From: Pseudomonadota bacterium
Lineage (GTDB): Bacteria > Pseudomonadota > Gammaproteobacteria > Pseudomonadales > Pseudohongiellaceae
Length of the DNA: 9,464 nucleotides
Assembly (NCBI GenBank): GCA_022563075.1
Contig: JADFOC010000060.1
Span: forward strand, 1 to 9,464
Direction: 5' to 3'
Shown here: one piece after another, positions 1 to 6,323 of the stretch
Layout: every line of letters begins with the position of its first letter
Position numbering within the stretch: the stretch's first letter is position 1
Made by a program: the position numbers and the translations under genes
The notes under the pieces: model-generated
What the model was told of the DNA's origin: nothing
The model's input: only the letters and a program-made list of their open reading frames with translations
Databases searched by the model: none

Positions 1-1
1 T

Positions 2-154
2 GTGTGTTTTACCGAAGGTACAGAGTTTAACAATACAACCGGCACAGATTCCTGGCAGGCCCGGCGCATATCAATCATTCCCGGTGCCAATGTCAATGCT
101 GTATCTGGGAAAAAGAACGCAATGATTAAGTGCACCGTTGTGGGCATTTGCTGA
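2..154 (+). CDS. C-terminal fragment of an unrecognised protein (5' end outside window)
   Basis: The second forward frame is open from the window edge for 50 codons and ends at TGA 152-154. The peptide is of mixed composition, contains a Trp and a run of Arg and Lys, and ends KCTVVGIC, that is, with a Cys as last residue. Codon choice looks ordinary for a real gene, and the next gene is convergent with a 45-base gap, which is a normal spacing. I do not recognise the family and assign no function. An open stretch of this length can arise by chance, so the call rests on composition and position only. Confidence 0.4.
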   Translation: MCFTEGTEFNNTTGTDSWQARRISIIPGANVNAVSGKKNAMIKCTVVGIC

Positions 155-199
155 GACAGCATTGTTGGGGCAGGGATTTACTATTATCCTGCTGCGTAA

Positions 200-1387
200 T
201 CACACCACCCCGTCTGCATAAAAATGCTCGATCTGTTCCACATTGAATCCCAATTCTTCGAGTATTAATCGAGTAAGTTCCCCGACCCGCGGCACCGCAC
301 CTAACGTCGGCTCATAACTACTGTTATTCCCCGGTGGCAGAAAACTCTCGACGGTCCCGGCCGGCGTTTCCGTCTGCACCATTCTTTTTAATGCTTTCAA
401 CTGTGGATGATCCCACACCGCCTGCATGTCATTGACGTTGGCATAAGCGATCTGGGCAGCATCCATTTTCACCGTCATTCGTTTGAAGGTCATGGATGAA
501 AACACTCGCTGAATAATTTCGCGCAGTTCATGTCGGTGCTCCGAGCGCAGCGCATTCTTGCAAAAACGACTATCACTTGTGAGCGAATCCTGTTCGAGTA
601 TGTCGCGGCAGAATACTTCCCACTCTCTTTCGTTTTGCAGGCCTATCATCATCACTTTGTCATCGCTGGTGGTAAAGGCGCCATAGGGATAGATGCTGGC
701 ATGATCGGCACCGGATCGAGCCGGTGGCGGCGCACCTTGGTAGGCGTAGTAAAGGGGAAACCCCATCCACTCCACCATCGCCTCCAGCATGGAAATTTCG
801 ATGTTGCTGCCTTTGCCGATCTTGCTGCGTTGAATCAGTGCGGCCAATATCGCGCTGTGTGCCTGGGTGCCGGCGGCGATGTCGGCGATGGAGATGCCGC
901 TCTTTACCATGTCGCCGTCGGTACCGGTTATCGAGAGAAAACCCGCCTCCGCCTGCACCAATAAATCATAGGCCTTTTTATTCTGGTACGGGCCCTCGCT
1001 GCCGTAACCGGAAATATTGCAGACAATCAGTTGCTCAAATCGCGCATGCAATTGTTGAAAGGTGAGCCCCAATTTTGCCGTCGCCGATGGCGCCAGGTTT
1101 TGCACGAGTACGTCGGTTCCGGCTAACAACCTTAGCAGAATATCTTTCGACTCAGCGTGCTTGATGTCCAGGGTGATGCTCTGTTTGGATCTGTTGGTCC
1201 AAATAAAGTGGGAGGACTGGCCCTTAACTCGCTCATCGTAGTGCCGCGCGAAGTCACCGGTATCGCGCCGTTCAACCTTGATCACTCGCGCCCCAAGATC
1301 GGCCAATTGACGGGTGCATAGAGGGGCGGCGATGGCGTGTTCCAGAGAGAGAATGGTGATGCCAGACAGGGGGGCAGAATTGGTCAT
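200..1387 (-). CDS. Family III (CaiB/BaiF) CoA-transferase, probably acting on a C5 dicarboxylate such as itaconate or mesaconate
   Basis: This 395-residue protein has the usual length and layout of family III CoA-transferases, which move CoA between carboxylic acids in the cytoplasm through an aspartyl-CoA thioester. The N-terminal block holds LADLGARVIKVER (28-40), followed by NRSKQSITLDIKH (65-77), as in formyl-CoA transferase relatives. The catalytic Asp is most likely D169 in GISIADIAAG (164-173), the same number as in oxalate formyl-CoA transferase. GYGSEGPY (127-134) and AYD (139-141) are further family blocks. The gene is the distal member of a minus-strand operon; its ATG lies 4 bases after the stop of the upstream hydratase and has no clear ribosome binding site, which suggests translational coupling. 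The hydratase, lyase and dehydrogenase nearby recall the Pseudomonas aeruginosa itaconate locus, whose transferase is of this family. Family is confident; the acid is inferred. Confidence 0.9.
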   Translation of the reverse strand: MTNSAPLSGITILSLEHAIAAPLCTRQLADLGARVIKVERRDTGDFARHYDERVKGQSSHFIWTNRSKQSITLDIKHAESKDILLRLLAGTDVLVQNLAPSATAKLGLTFQQLHARFEQLIVCNISGYGSEGPYQNKKAYDLLVQAEAGFLSITGTDGDMVKSGISIADIAAGTQAHSAILAALIQRSKIGKGSNIEISMLEAMVEWMGFPLYYAYQGAPPPARSGADHASIYPYGAFTTSDDKVMMIGLQNEREWEVFCRDILEQDSLTSDSRFCKNALRSEHRHELREIIQRVFSSMTFKRMTVKMDAAQIAYANVNDMQAVWDHPQLKALKRMVQTETPAGTVESFLPPGNNSSYEPTLGAVPRVGELTRLILEELGFNVEQIEHFYADGVV

Positions 1388-1391
1388 GGGG

Positions 1392-2264
1392 TTATTGAGC
1401 AGGCATGGTTACCGTCGCCGCTGCATCCATGCAAAGCGAGCCATTATGGTCTTGAATCCAGAGTCTCGACACATTGTGCTCGTCTGGTTGCAGGCCGCAT
1501 ACCTTGAAGTCATTAAGATCGAACACCGGATGCATGGCCTTGAATTCGAATTTCTCCAGCTTACAGCCCGGCAAACTCTCCAGCAGCAGATCACACAATA
1601 GCGTTGCCAACAGCGGGCCATGCACTACCAGGCCTGGGTATCCTTCGGTTTGGGTGACATAGTCACGGTCGTAGTGAATCCGGTGCCCATTAAAGGTTAA
1701 GGCGGAATAGCGAAACAGCAGCACCGCATCCGCTGTCATCGACCTGTGGAAATCGGATTGCTCGGGGGCGCTTAGCGGCTCGGGGGCAGGGGTTGCCGCT
1801 GCCGCATTGTCTCGAAACACGATATCATGCTCTTCGCGCAGTGCGATGCCTCGCTCACTGGATACTTGGTGATGCACGCAGACGAACGCTAACTGTCCAC
1901 TGCGACCTTGCTTAAACTTTATACTCTTAATCTCGGACCTTCTGCTGATGGTTTCACCGACTAGCAGCGGTTGTCTGAATTCGAAGCGGCTGCCAGCCCA
2001 CATGCGTCGCGGCAGCGGAATCGGTGGTAGAAAATCGCCTTTTTCGGCGTGTCCATCGCTTGCTAAAAGGGAATGACGAGCCGGATTGAGAAAGAACAGC
2101 CAGTGCCACAATGGCGGAACCTCAGTGCCTATGTCGAAGTTCAGGTCGGCTTTATCGAGCGTGGCCGCCATCGATACCATAGGAGCAGTTGTTAGGAGAT
2201 CACTCGAAGTCTCGGTGTTACCGATCCAGGATTGATACTGCTCTGATTCTATTTGCTCACTCAT
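1392..2264 (-). CDS. Two-hotdog acyl-CoA hydratase (FAS1-like dehydratase / mesaconyl-C4-CoA or itaconyl-CoA hydratase type)
   Basis: The protein is about 290 residues, the size of mesaconyl-C4-CoA hydratase-like enzymes built from two hotdog halves. These cytoplasmic enzymes add water to branched unsaturated dicarboxyl-CoA esters. Counting from the ATG at 2264, the N-terminal half contains PPLWHWLFFL (50-59) and PLPRRMWAGSR (83-93). The C-terminal half contains the active-site block FRYSALTFNGHRIHYD (184-199) with candidate catalytic N192 and H197, then EGYPGLVVHGPL (207-218). I chose the ATG at 2264 because homologues have only a short lead before the conserved Ser-Trp-Ile-Gly; an in-frame ATG at 2291 would add nine residues without visible conservation. 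Neither start has a strong ribosome binding site. It is the first gene of the minus-strand pair with the CoA-transferase and is divergent from the second hydratase gene. The exact substrate is inferred. Confidence 0.85.
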   Translation of the reverse strand: MSEQIESEQYQSWIGNTETSSDLLTTAPMVSMAATLDKADLNFDIGTEVPPLWHWLFFLNPARHSLLASDGHAEKGDFLPPIPLPRRMWAGSRFEFRQPLLVGETISRRSEIKSIKFKQGRSGQLAFVCVHHQVSSERGIALREEHDIVFRDNAAAATPAPEPLSAPEQSDFHRSMTADAVLLFRYSALTFNGHRIHYDRDYVTQTEGYPGLVVHGPLLATLLCDLLLESLPGCKLEKFEFKAMHPVFDLNDFKVCGLQPDEHNVSRLWIQDHNGSLCMDAAATVTMPAQ

Positions 2265-2404
2265 CGTGGAGTTACACTTGGATTGGATCATCGACTCGAG
2301 AGACAGAATTTAATGGATGCCAGTCCAAGTTGCTACTAAAATAGGCTCGAAATTCACTTATACACAATTGGCTCGTCAATAGTCTAGGCAGCAGGAGCGA
2401 TGCA
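2265..2404. other. Divergent intergenic region between the two acyl-CoA operons
   Basis: These 140 bases separate the starts of two oppositely oriented operons that appear to serve one pathway, so promoters for both directions and any shared operator should lie here. It is richer in A and T than its flanks. I found no convincing -35/-10 pair in either direction. A TATAAG-like element reads leftward near 2355-2360 but lacks a good partner at 17 bases. The palindromic CAATTG at 2365-2370 is too short to call an operator. Confidence 0.5.
2393..2397 (+). promoter_or_regulatory. Ribosome binding site AGGAG for the TTG-initiated MaoC gene
   Basis: AGGAG sits seven bases before TTG 2405-2407. It decides the start: no in-frame ATG exists upstream in the visible leader, and the first internal ATG would remove the conserved N-terminal Tyr-Phe-Glu-Glu block. 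The out-of-frame ATG at 2400 is only two bases from the site and hits a stop after two codons. Confidence 0.7.
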
Positions 2405-2857
2405 TTGACCGGAAAATATTTCGAAGAATTAGAGCTTGGCATGGTGTTCGAGCATATGCCGCACCGCACTATCACGGAAACCGATAACCTGTTGTTCAGC
2501 ACCATGACCCACAACCCACAGCCGCTGCATATCGATGCAGAATTCGCGGCTCAGTCCCAATATGGGCAAATTCTGGTGAATAGTCTGTTTACGCTGGGTC
2601 TGGTCATCGGACTGTCCGTGGGCGATACCACCCTGGGCACCACGATTGGTAATCTGGGCATGGAGAAGGTGGAATTCCCCAATCCGGTATTTATCGGCGA
2701 CACTATTCGATCGATCACAAAAATAGTCGACAAAAGAGAATCAAAATCGAAGCCCGATCGCGGCATCGTCTGGTTTGAACATGTCGGCCTGAACCAACGC
2801 GATGAAGTCGTTTGTGAATGCCTGCGTAAAGGCATGATGTTAAGGAAAAAGCCGTGA
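2405..2857 (+). CDS. Single-hotdog MaoC-family acyl-CoA hydratase with altered hydratase motif
   Basis: This 150-residue protein has the length of single-domain MaoC / (R)-specific enoyl-CoA hydratases, which usually act as dimers in the cytoplasm. The opening YFEELELGMVFEH (5-17) and the block NPQPLHIDAEFA (37-48) followed by VNSLFTLGL (58-66) are typical of MaoC proteins encoded beside CitE-type lyases. In the hydratase 2 motif D-x-N-P-x-H the residues here read N37-P-Q-P-L-H42, so the usual catalytic Asp appears replaced by Asn while the His is kept. Translation starts at TTG with a good AGGAG site. It is the first gene of a plus-strand operon with the lyase (37-base gap) and the dehydrogenase. 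A MaoC-CitE-acyl-CoA dehydrogenase order is also known from Mycobacterium tuberculosis (Rv2499c-Rv2498c-fadE19). Candidate substrates are itaconyl-, mesaconyl- or methylcrotonyl-type CoA esters; this is not settled. Confidence 0.87.
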   Translation: MTGKYFEELELGMVFEHMPHRTITETDNLLFSTMTHNPQPLHIDAEFAAQSQYGQILVNSLFTLGLVIGLSVGDTTLGTTIGNLGMEKVEFPNPVFIGDTIRSITKIVDKRESKSKPDRGIVWFEHVGLNQRDEVVCECLRKGMMLRKKP

Positions 2858-2894
2858 ACACACAGAAAGTCACCATCAGCTGGAGGAAAAGAGG

Positions 2895-3794
2895 ATGGCG
2901 GTAGGACCGAAAGGCTTGCGCCGTTCATTGCATTTCGTTCCAGGTGGCAATGACCGCATGTTCAGCAAGGCCCTCTCGTTGCCGGCAGATTCTCTGATCC
3001 TCGATCTGGAAGATTCGGTAACGCCGGACCGCAAGGAAAGTGTGAGAAAGGAGGTCTGCAGTTGGATCAAGGACACCGATTTTGGCTGGCAAGAATGCCT
3101 GGTGCGAATCAATCCGTTCGATACGCCCTGGGGCAGGGATGATCTGGCGGCCATAATGGAGCAGCTGCCAGACGGTCTGGTGCTGCCCAAGGTATCCGAT
3201 CGAGCCGGTATCGATGTGATCGATGGCCTGATGCAGACAATGGAGAGCCAGCAAAAAGTCGAGGTTGGTTCGGTGTCGTTAGTGCTGATTGGCACCGAAG
3301 TCGCCGAGGCGGTGTTTACGCTACCGCAGATGGCGAAGAATCCGCGGGTCGATGGGATTACCTGGGGTGCGGAAGACTTATCTGTGTCACTTGGCGCTAA
3401 AGCCAAACGCGATGCCAAGGGTGATTATCTTGAAGTCTTCAGTTTCGTACGTTCGACTTGCTTGCTCGCCGCCGTAGCTGCCGGGGTGCAACCAATCGAT
3501 GCCGTGTATGTGGATATCAAAAACCCGACTGGTCTCGAGAGGGAATGCAGATCTGCTGCCGACATGGGTTACACCGGCAAGATTAGCATTCATCCATCGC
3601 AGTTAGAGATCATCAACCGGGCGTTTACGCCGACGCGTGAAGAAATTGAACAGGCCAAGGCGTTGCTGGATGCATTTGCAGAAAATAAGAAGGCAGGCAG
3701 AATGGCGTTTACCTTCAATGGCGAAATGGTTGATGTGCCCCATTTGCAACGAGCCGAAAAAATCCTGAGCAGAGCGAAAAGCATCAAACCGTAA
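2895..3794 (+). CDS. CitE/HpcH-family acyl-CoA lyase (citramalyl-CoA / methylmalyl-CoA lyase type)
   Basis: The 299-residue product is a TIM-barrel, Mg-dependent lyase of the CitE-like group. Such enzymes cleave 3-hydroxyacyl-CoA esters, for example citramalyl-CoA to pyruvate and acetyl-CoA or methylmalyl-CoA to glyoxylate and propionyl-CoA. Visible landmarks are RRSLHFVPGG (9-18), LILDLEDSV (34-42) with the acidic LEDSV block, R71 in VRIN, K99 in LPKV, the metal-ligand candidates E135 in IGTEVAEAV and D161 in WGAEDLSVSLG, and GKISIHPSQ (228-236). The ATG is preceded by GGAGG (2882-2886) at eight bases. The length fits a stand-alone lyase rather than the citrate lyase beta subunit, and no citDF genes are present. 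Its position between a hydratase and a dehydrogenase supports a role in breaking down a branched acyl-CoA; pyruvate as product is an inference. Confidence 0.9.
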   Translation: MAVGPKGLRRSLHFVPGGNDRMFSKALSLPADSLILDLEDSVTPDRKESVRKEVCSWIKDTDFGWQECLVRINPFDTPWGRDDLAAIMEQLPDGLVLPKVSDRAGIDVIDGLMQTMESQQKVEVGSVSLVLIGTEVAEAVFTLPQMAKNPRVDGITWGAEDLSVSLGAKAKRDAKGDYLEVFSFVRSTCLLAAVAAGVQPIDAVYVDIKNPTGLERECRSAADMGYTGKISIHPSQLEIINRAFTPTREEIEQAKALLDAFAENKKAGRMAFTFNGEMVDVPHLQRAEKILSRAKSIKP

Positions 3795-3838
3795 AACCCT
3801 TACCGAGGTCGTCCAAGAGAGGTCGAAAATAGAGAACC

Positions 3839-5005
3839 ATGGATTTTGCCGAAGATGAAGAACAGCGCTTAATACGCGAGTCAGTCAGAAAGCTCTGTGC
3901 CGATTTCAGTGATGATTACTGGGAGCAGCACGATCGCGAGGGCATATTCCCGCAAGACTTCTTTGACAAGATGGCGGCGGCGGGGTGGATTGGTATCGCT
4001 ATACCAGAACAATATGGTGGTGCCGGCAAGGGCATTCAAGACGCGGCCATCGTGCTGGGAGAAGTGGCCGCCTCCGGCGCGGCGATGAACGGGGCGACGC
4101 CGATACATCTTTCTATCTTCGGCATGCACCCGGTGGTGAAGCACGGCAGCGAAGCCATGCGCGAAAAATATCTGCCACCGGTGGCCAGGGGTGAGCTGCA
4201 GGTCGCTTTTGGTGTGACCGAACCCAACGCGGGCAGTGACACCACCTCGATCGAAACCTTTGCCCGGCGCGAGGGTGATCATTACCTCGTGCGTGGGCGT
4301 AAGATCTGGACCACCAAGGCGTTTGAGTCGGCAAGAGTGCTGCTGCTGGTGCGCACCACGCCGAAGGACAAGGTCGCTAAGAAGACCGATGGCATGACCC
4401 TGTTGCTGGCTGAATTGCAAAAACCGGAGGTATCAATTACTGCCATTCCCAAGCTGGGACGCAACGCGGTCAGGACCTGCGAGGTGGTGTATGACGATCT
4501 GGAAGTGTCCTTCGAGGATCGAATTGGCGAGGAGGGCGAAGGGTTTCGCTATTTGCTGGACGGTCTTAACGCCGAACGCATCTTGATTGCGGCAGAAGCG
4601 GTGGGGATAGGCAGGGTAGCATTGAGGCGCGCGGTGAACTATGCCAATGAGCGGGTGGTCTTTGGCCGTCCCATCGGCAAGAATCAGGGCATCGCTTTTC
4701 CTCTGGCCGAGGCACACACCAGGTTGGATGCCGCCGATTTGATGGTTAAGAAAGCCGGCTGGTTACTGGACAATGACCAGCCCTGTGGCGCCGAAGCCAA
4801 CATGGCGAAGTGGCTGGCGGCGGAAGCGGGTTTCTATGCGGCGGACTGCGCCATACAGACCCACGGCGGTTTTGGTTATGCCCGTGAGTTTCATGTCGAG
4901 CGCTATTGGCGTGAGGCTCGACTGATGAAGCTGGCGCCTATTTCGCAGGAAATGATACTTAATTACGTGGCCGAGCACGTGTTGGGATTGCCCCGATCCT
5001 ATTAA
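3839..5005 (+). CDS. Acyl-CoA dehydrogenase, isovaleryl-CoA dehydrogenase-like catalytic base position
   Basis: This 388-residue flavoprotein has the standard acyl-CoA dehydrogenase length and fold order: an N-terminal helical domain, a middle beta domain and a C-terminal helical domain. It would introduce an alpha,beta double bond into an acyl-CoA and pass electrons to ETF. Signatures are FGVTEPNAGSDTT (124-136), WTTKA (157-161), RVVFGRPIGKNQGIAFPLAE (272-291) and QTHGGFGYARE (340-350). The usual C-terminal catalytic Glu of the medium-chain type is absent: that region reads LAPISQE (365-371). E246 in GLNAERI instead lines up with the catalytic Glu of isovaleryl-CoA dehydrogenase. It is the last gene of the plus-strand operon, 44 bases after the lyase, with only a weak AGAG ribosome site. 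Its stop overlaps the stop of the opposite alanine dehydrogenase gene. Methylsuccinyl- or isovaleryl-type substrates are possible, but specificity cannot be read from the sequence. Confidence 0.93.
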   Translation: MDFAEDEEQRLIRESVRKLCADFSDDYWEQHDREGIFPQDFFDKMAAAGWIGIAIPEQYGGAGKGIQDAAIVLGEVAASGAAMNGATPIHLSIFGMHPVVKHGSEAMREKYLPPVARGELQVAFGVTEPNAGSDTTSIETFARREGDHYLVRGRKIWTTKAFESARVLLLVRTTPKDKVAKKTDGMTLLLAELQKPEVSITAIPKLGRNAVRTCEVVYDDLEVSFEDRIGEEGEGFRYLLDGLNAERILIAAEAVGIGRVALRRAVNYANERVVFGRPIGKNQGIAFPLAEAHTRLDAADLMVKKAGWLLDNDQPCGAEANMAKWLAAEAGFYAADCAIQTHGGFGYAREFHVERYWREARLMKLAPISQEMILNYVAEHVLGLPRSY

Positions 5006-6129
5006 AGATCCAGTTGAGCCAACACCGACTCGGCCGGGCTGTATTCCAGGCCCAGATCCCTGGCAATCTCTGGCCGGGTTATGCTTCCCCGGCAAACATT
5101 GAGTCCATTTCTAAGATGAACATTTTCCAGCAGCGCGTTTTTAATGCCTTTGTTCGCCAGCTCTTTAATATAGGGCAGGGTGGCGTTGTTGAGTGCCTGG
5201 GAGGCGGTCTTGGGCACGGCGCCAGGAATGTTAGCCACGCAGTAATGAATTACCCCGTCCACAATAAAGGTCGGATCGCGGTGCGTAGTCGGCCTGGAGT
5301 TTTCGCAGCAACCGCCCTGATCGATTGCCACATCGGCGATGACGGCGCCAGCTTTCATTTTTTTAACCAGGGCGCTCGATATAATTTTGGTCGCCCTGCC
5401 ACCAGGAATTAACACGGCTCCTACCACCAGATCGGCCGATATCACATACTGTTCGACCGATGCTGGCGTGGACAAGACACAATTTATCCGGCCACCGAAC
5501 TGTCTGGCAAGTTGTTCGAGTTTCGCGGCAGAGCTGTCCAGTATTGAAACATTGGCTCCCAGCCCCAGGGCAATCTGACAGGCATTGCTGCCGACGATGC
5601 CACCGCCGATAATGACCACCGTGGCCGCCTCCACGCCGTTGGCGCCACCTAGCAAGACACCCATGCCGCCATTGTGTTTTCCCAGGTGGGTGGCCGCTTC
5701 CTGCATCGCGAGCCGGCCGGCTATTTCGGACATTGGCGTGAGCAGGGGTAGTGTGCCAGCCTCGTCAGTCACGGTTTCATAGGCAATGCACACCGCATTG
5801 CTGCTGATCAAATCGGCCGTCTGTGCCGAATCCGACGCCAGATGCAGATAGGTGAAGAGAGTATGGTCAGAGCGCAGTCGCTGCCGCTCTGCCGCGTTAG
5901 GTTCTTTTACCTTGATCAGTAACTGTGCTTCGATAAACAGCCTGGCTGCATCCTCGGCAATTTGCGCGCCCACTCCCTGGTAGTCGGCGTCGGTGATGCC
6001 GATGCCGAGCCCTGCATCATGCTCCATCCACAGCTCGTGCCCGTCGGCCACTAAGGCACTGACCGATTCAGGTGTCAGCCCGACCCGAAATTCCTGATCC
6101 TTACTCTCCTTAGGAGATCCGATTTTCAT
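5002..6129 (-). CDS. ald: L-alanine dehydrogenase (NAD-dependent)
   Basis: Alanine dehydrogenase interconverts L-alanine with pyruvate, ammonium and NADH in the cytoplasm, usually as a hexamer. Counted from the ATG at 6129, the conserved active-site residues fall on the standard family numbers: R15, K75 in IKVKEP, H96 in TYLHLA and D270 in AIDQGG. The nucleotide-binding loop GGGIVGSNA lies at about 175-183. This exact match is why I prefer the 6129 start (375 residues) over the ATG two codons upstream at 6135. NAD(P) transhydrogenase alpha subunits share the fold, but the full-length single-chain layout and the lack of a pntB gene argue against that. No clear ribosome binding site precedes either ATG. 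The gene is convergent with the acyl-CoA dehydrogenase gene, with a 4-base overlap, and divergent from the esterase gene. Pyruvate from the neighbouring lyase could be its substrate, which is inference. Confidence 0.95.
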   Translation of the reverse strand: MKIGSPKESKDQEFRVGLTPESVSALVADGHELWMEHDAGLGIGITDADYQGVGAQIAEDAARLFIEAQLLIKVKEPNAAERQRLRSDHTLFTYLHLASDSAQTADLISSNAVCIAYETVTDEAGTLPLLTPMSEIAGRLAMQEAATHLGKHNGGMGVLLGGANGVEAATVVIIGGGIVGSNACQIALGLGANVSILDSSAAKLEQLARQFGGRINCVLSTPASVEQYVISADLVVGAVLIPGGRATKIISSALVKKMKAGAVIADVAIDQGGCCENSRPTTHRDPTFIVDGVIHYCVANIPGAVPKTASQALNNATLPYIKELANKGIKNALLENVHLRNGLNVCRGSITRPEIARDLGLEYSPAESVLAQLDL

Positions 6130-6143
6130 AGGCATTAATCATG

Positions 6144-6158
6144 GGTTGCTAGTCAACC
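6144..6158. promoter_or_regulatory. Inverted repeat GGTTG-N5-CAACC just upstream of ald
   Basis: Perfect 5-base arms flank a 5-base centre, 14 bases upstream of the preferred ald start. It could be a small operator or a leader hairpin affecting ald translation, where no Shine-Dalgarno sequence is visible. Arms this short can occur by chance, so the call is tentative. Confidence 0.25.
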
Positions 6159-6212
6159 TAGAAGGGCAGTGAGGACTTCATTGCCTGTAGTCTAGTGTTA
6201 GTCGAAAAGCGG

Positions 6213-6241
6213 TTTTAAATGCAAGAAATATCGTATATAAG
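6213..6241 (+). promoter_or_regulatory. Candidate promoter for the carboxylesterase gene
   Basis: TATAAG at 6236-6241 matches five of six bases of the sigma-70 -10 element. A poor -35 candidate, TTTTAA (6213-6218, three of six), lies 17 bases upstream, in an AT-rich part of the 194-base region between ald and the esterase gene. It would leave a leader of about 75 bases. The rest of this intergenic region shows nothing else I can support, including no clear leftward promoter for ald. Confidence 0.3.
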
Positions 6242-6310
6242 AGCCCTGGTTAGGCAATTTCAGCAACAACCACGGAAAACGAATAAGAATTCAGCATAAT
6301 CTTTAACCCC

Positions 6311-6315
6311 AAAGG
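6311..6315 (+). promoter_or_regulatory. Ribosome binding site AAAGG selecting the ATG at 6324
   Basis: AAAGG lies eight bases before ATG 6324-6326 but overlaps the in-frame GTG at 6315-6317, so the ATG is the better start of the esterase gene. That start also puts two basic residues near the head of the signal peptide. Confidence 0.6.
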
Positions 6316-6323
6316 TGCCAACA

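Noticed and set aside
170..192. Imperfect inverted repeat GCAGG-GAT / AT-CCTGC between the first partial gene and the CoA-transferase gene, as a terminator
   Set aside because: The stem has a bulge and neither strand has a T-tract after it, so an intrinsic terminator is not supported.
530..964. Forward open frame of 144 codons opposite the CoA-transferase gene
   Set aside because: It lies wholly antisense to a gene with clear family motifs, has no ribosome binding site, and its translation looks like a shadow.
1388..1391. A separate promoter for the CoA-transferase gene
   Set aside because: Only four bases separate it from the upstream hydratase stop, so the two genes are almost certainly co-transcribed.
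3805..3825. Direct repeat GAGGTCG at 3805-3811 and 3819-3825 before the acyl-CoA dehydrogenase gene
   Set aside because: Seven bases occurring twice is within chance, and the position inside an operon gives no reason to expect an operator.
3881..4420. Long reverse open frame of 179 codons inside the acyl-CoA dehydrogenase gene
   Set aside because: It is antisense to well-conserved dehydrogenase motifs, and its His- and Arg-rich composition is typical of a shadow frame.
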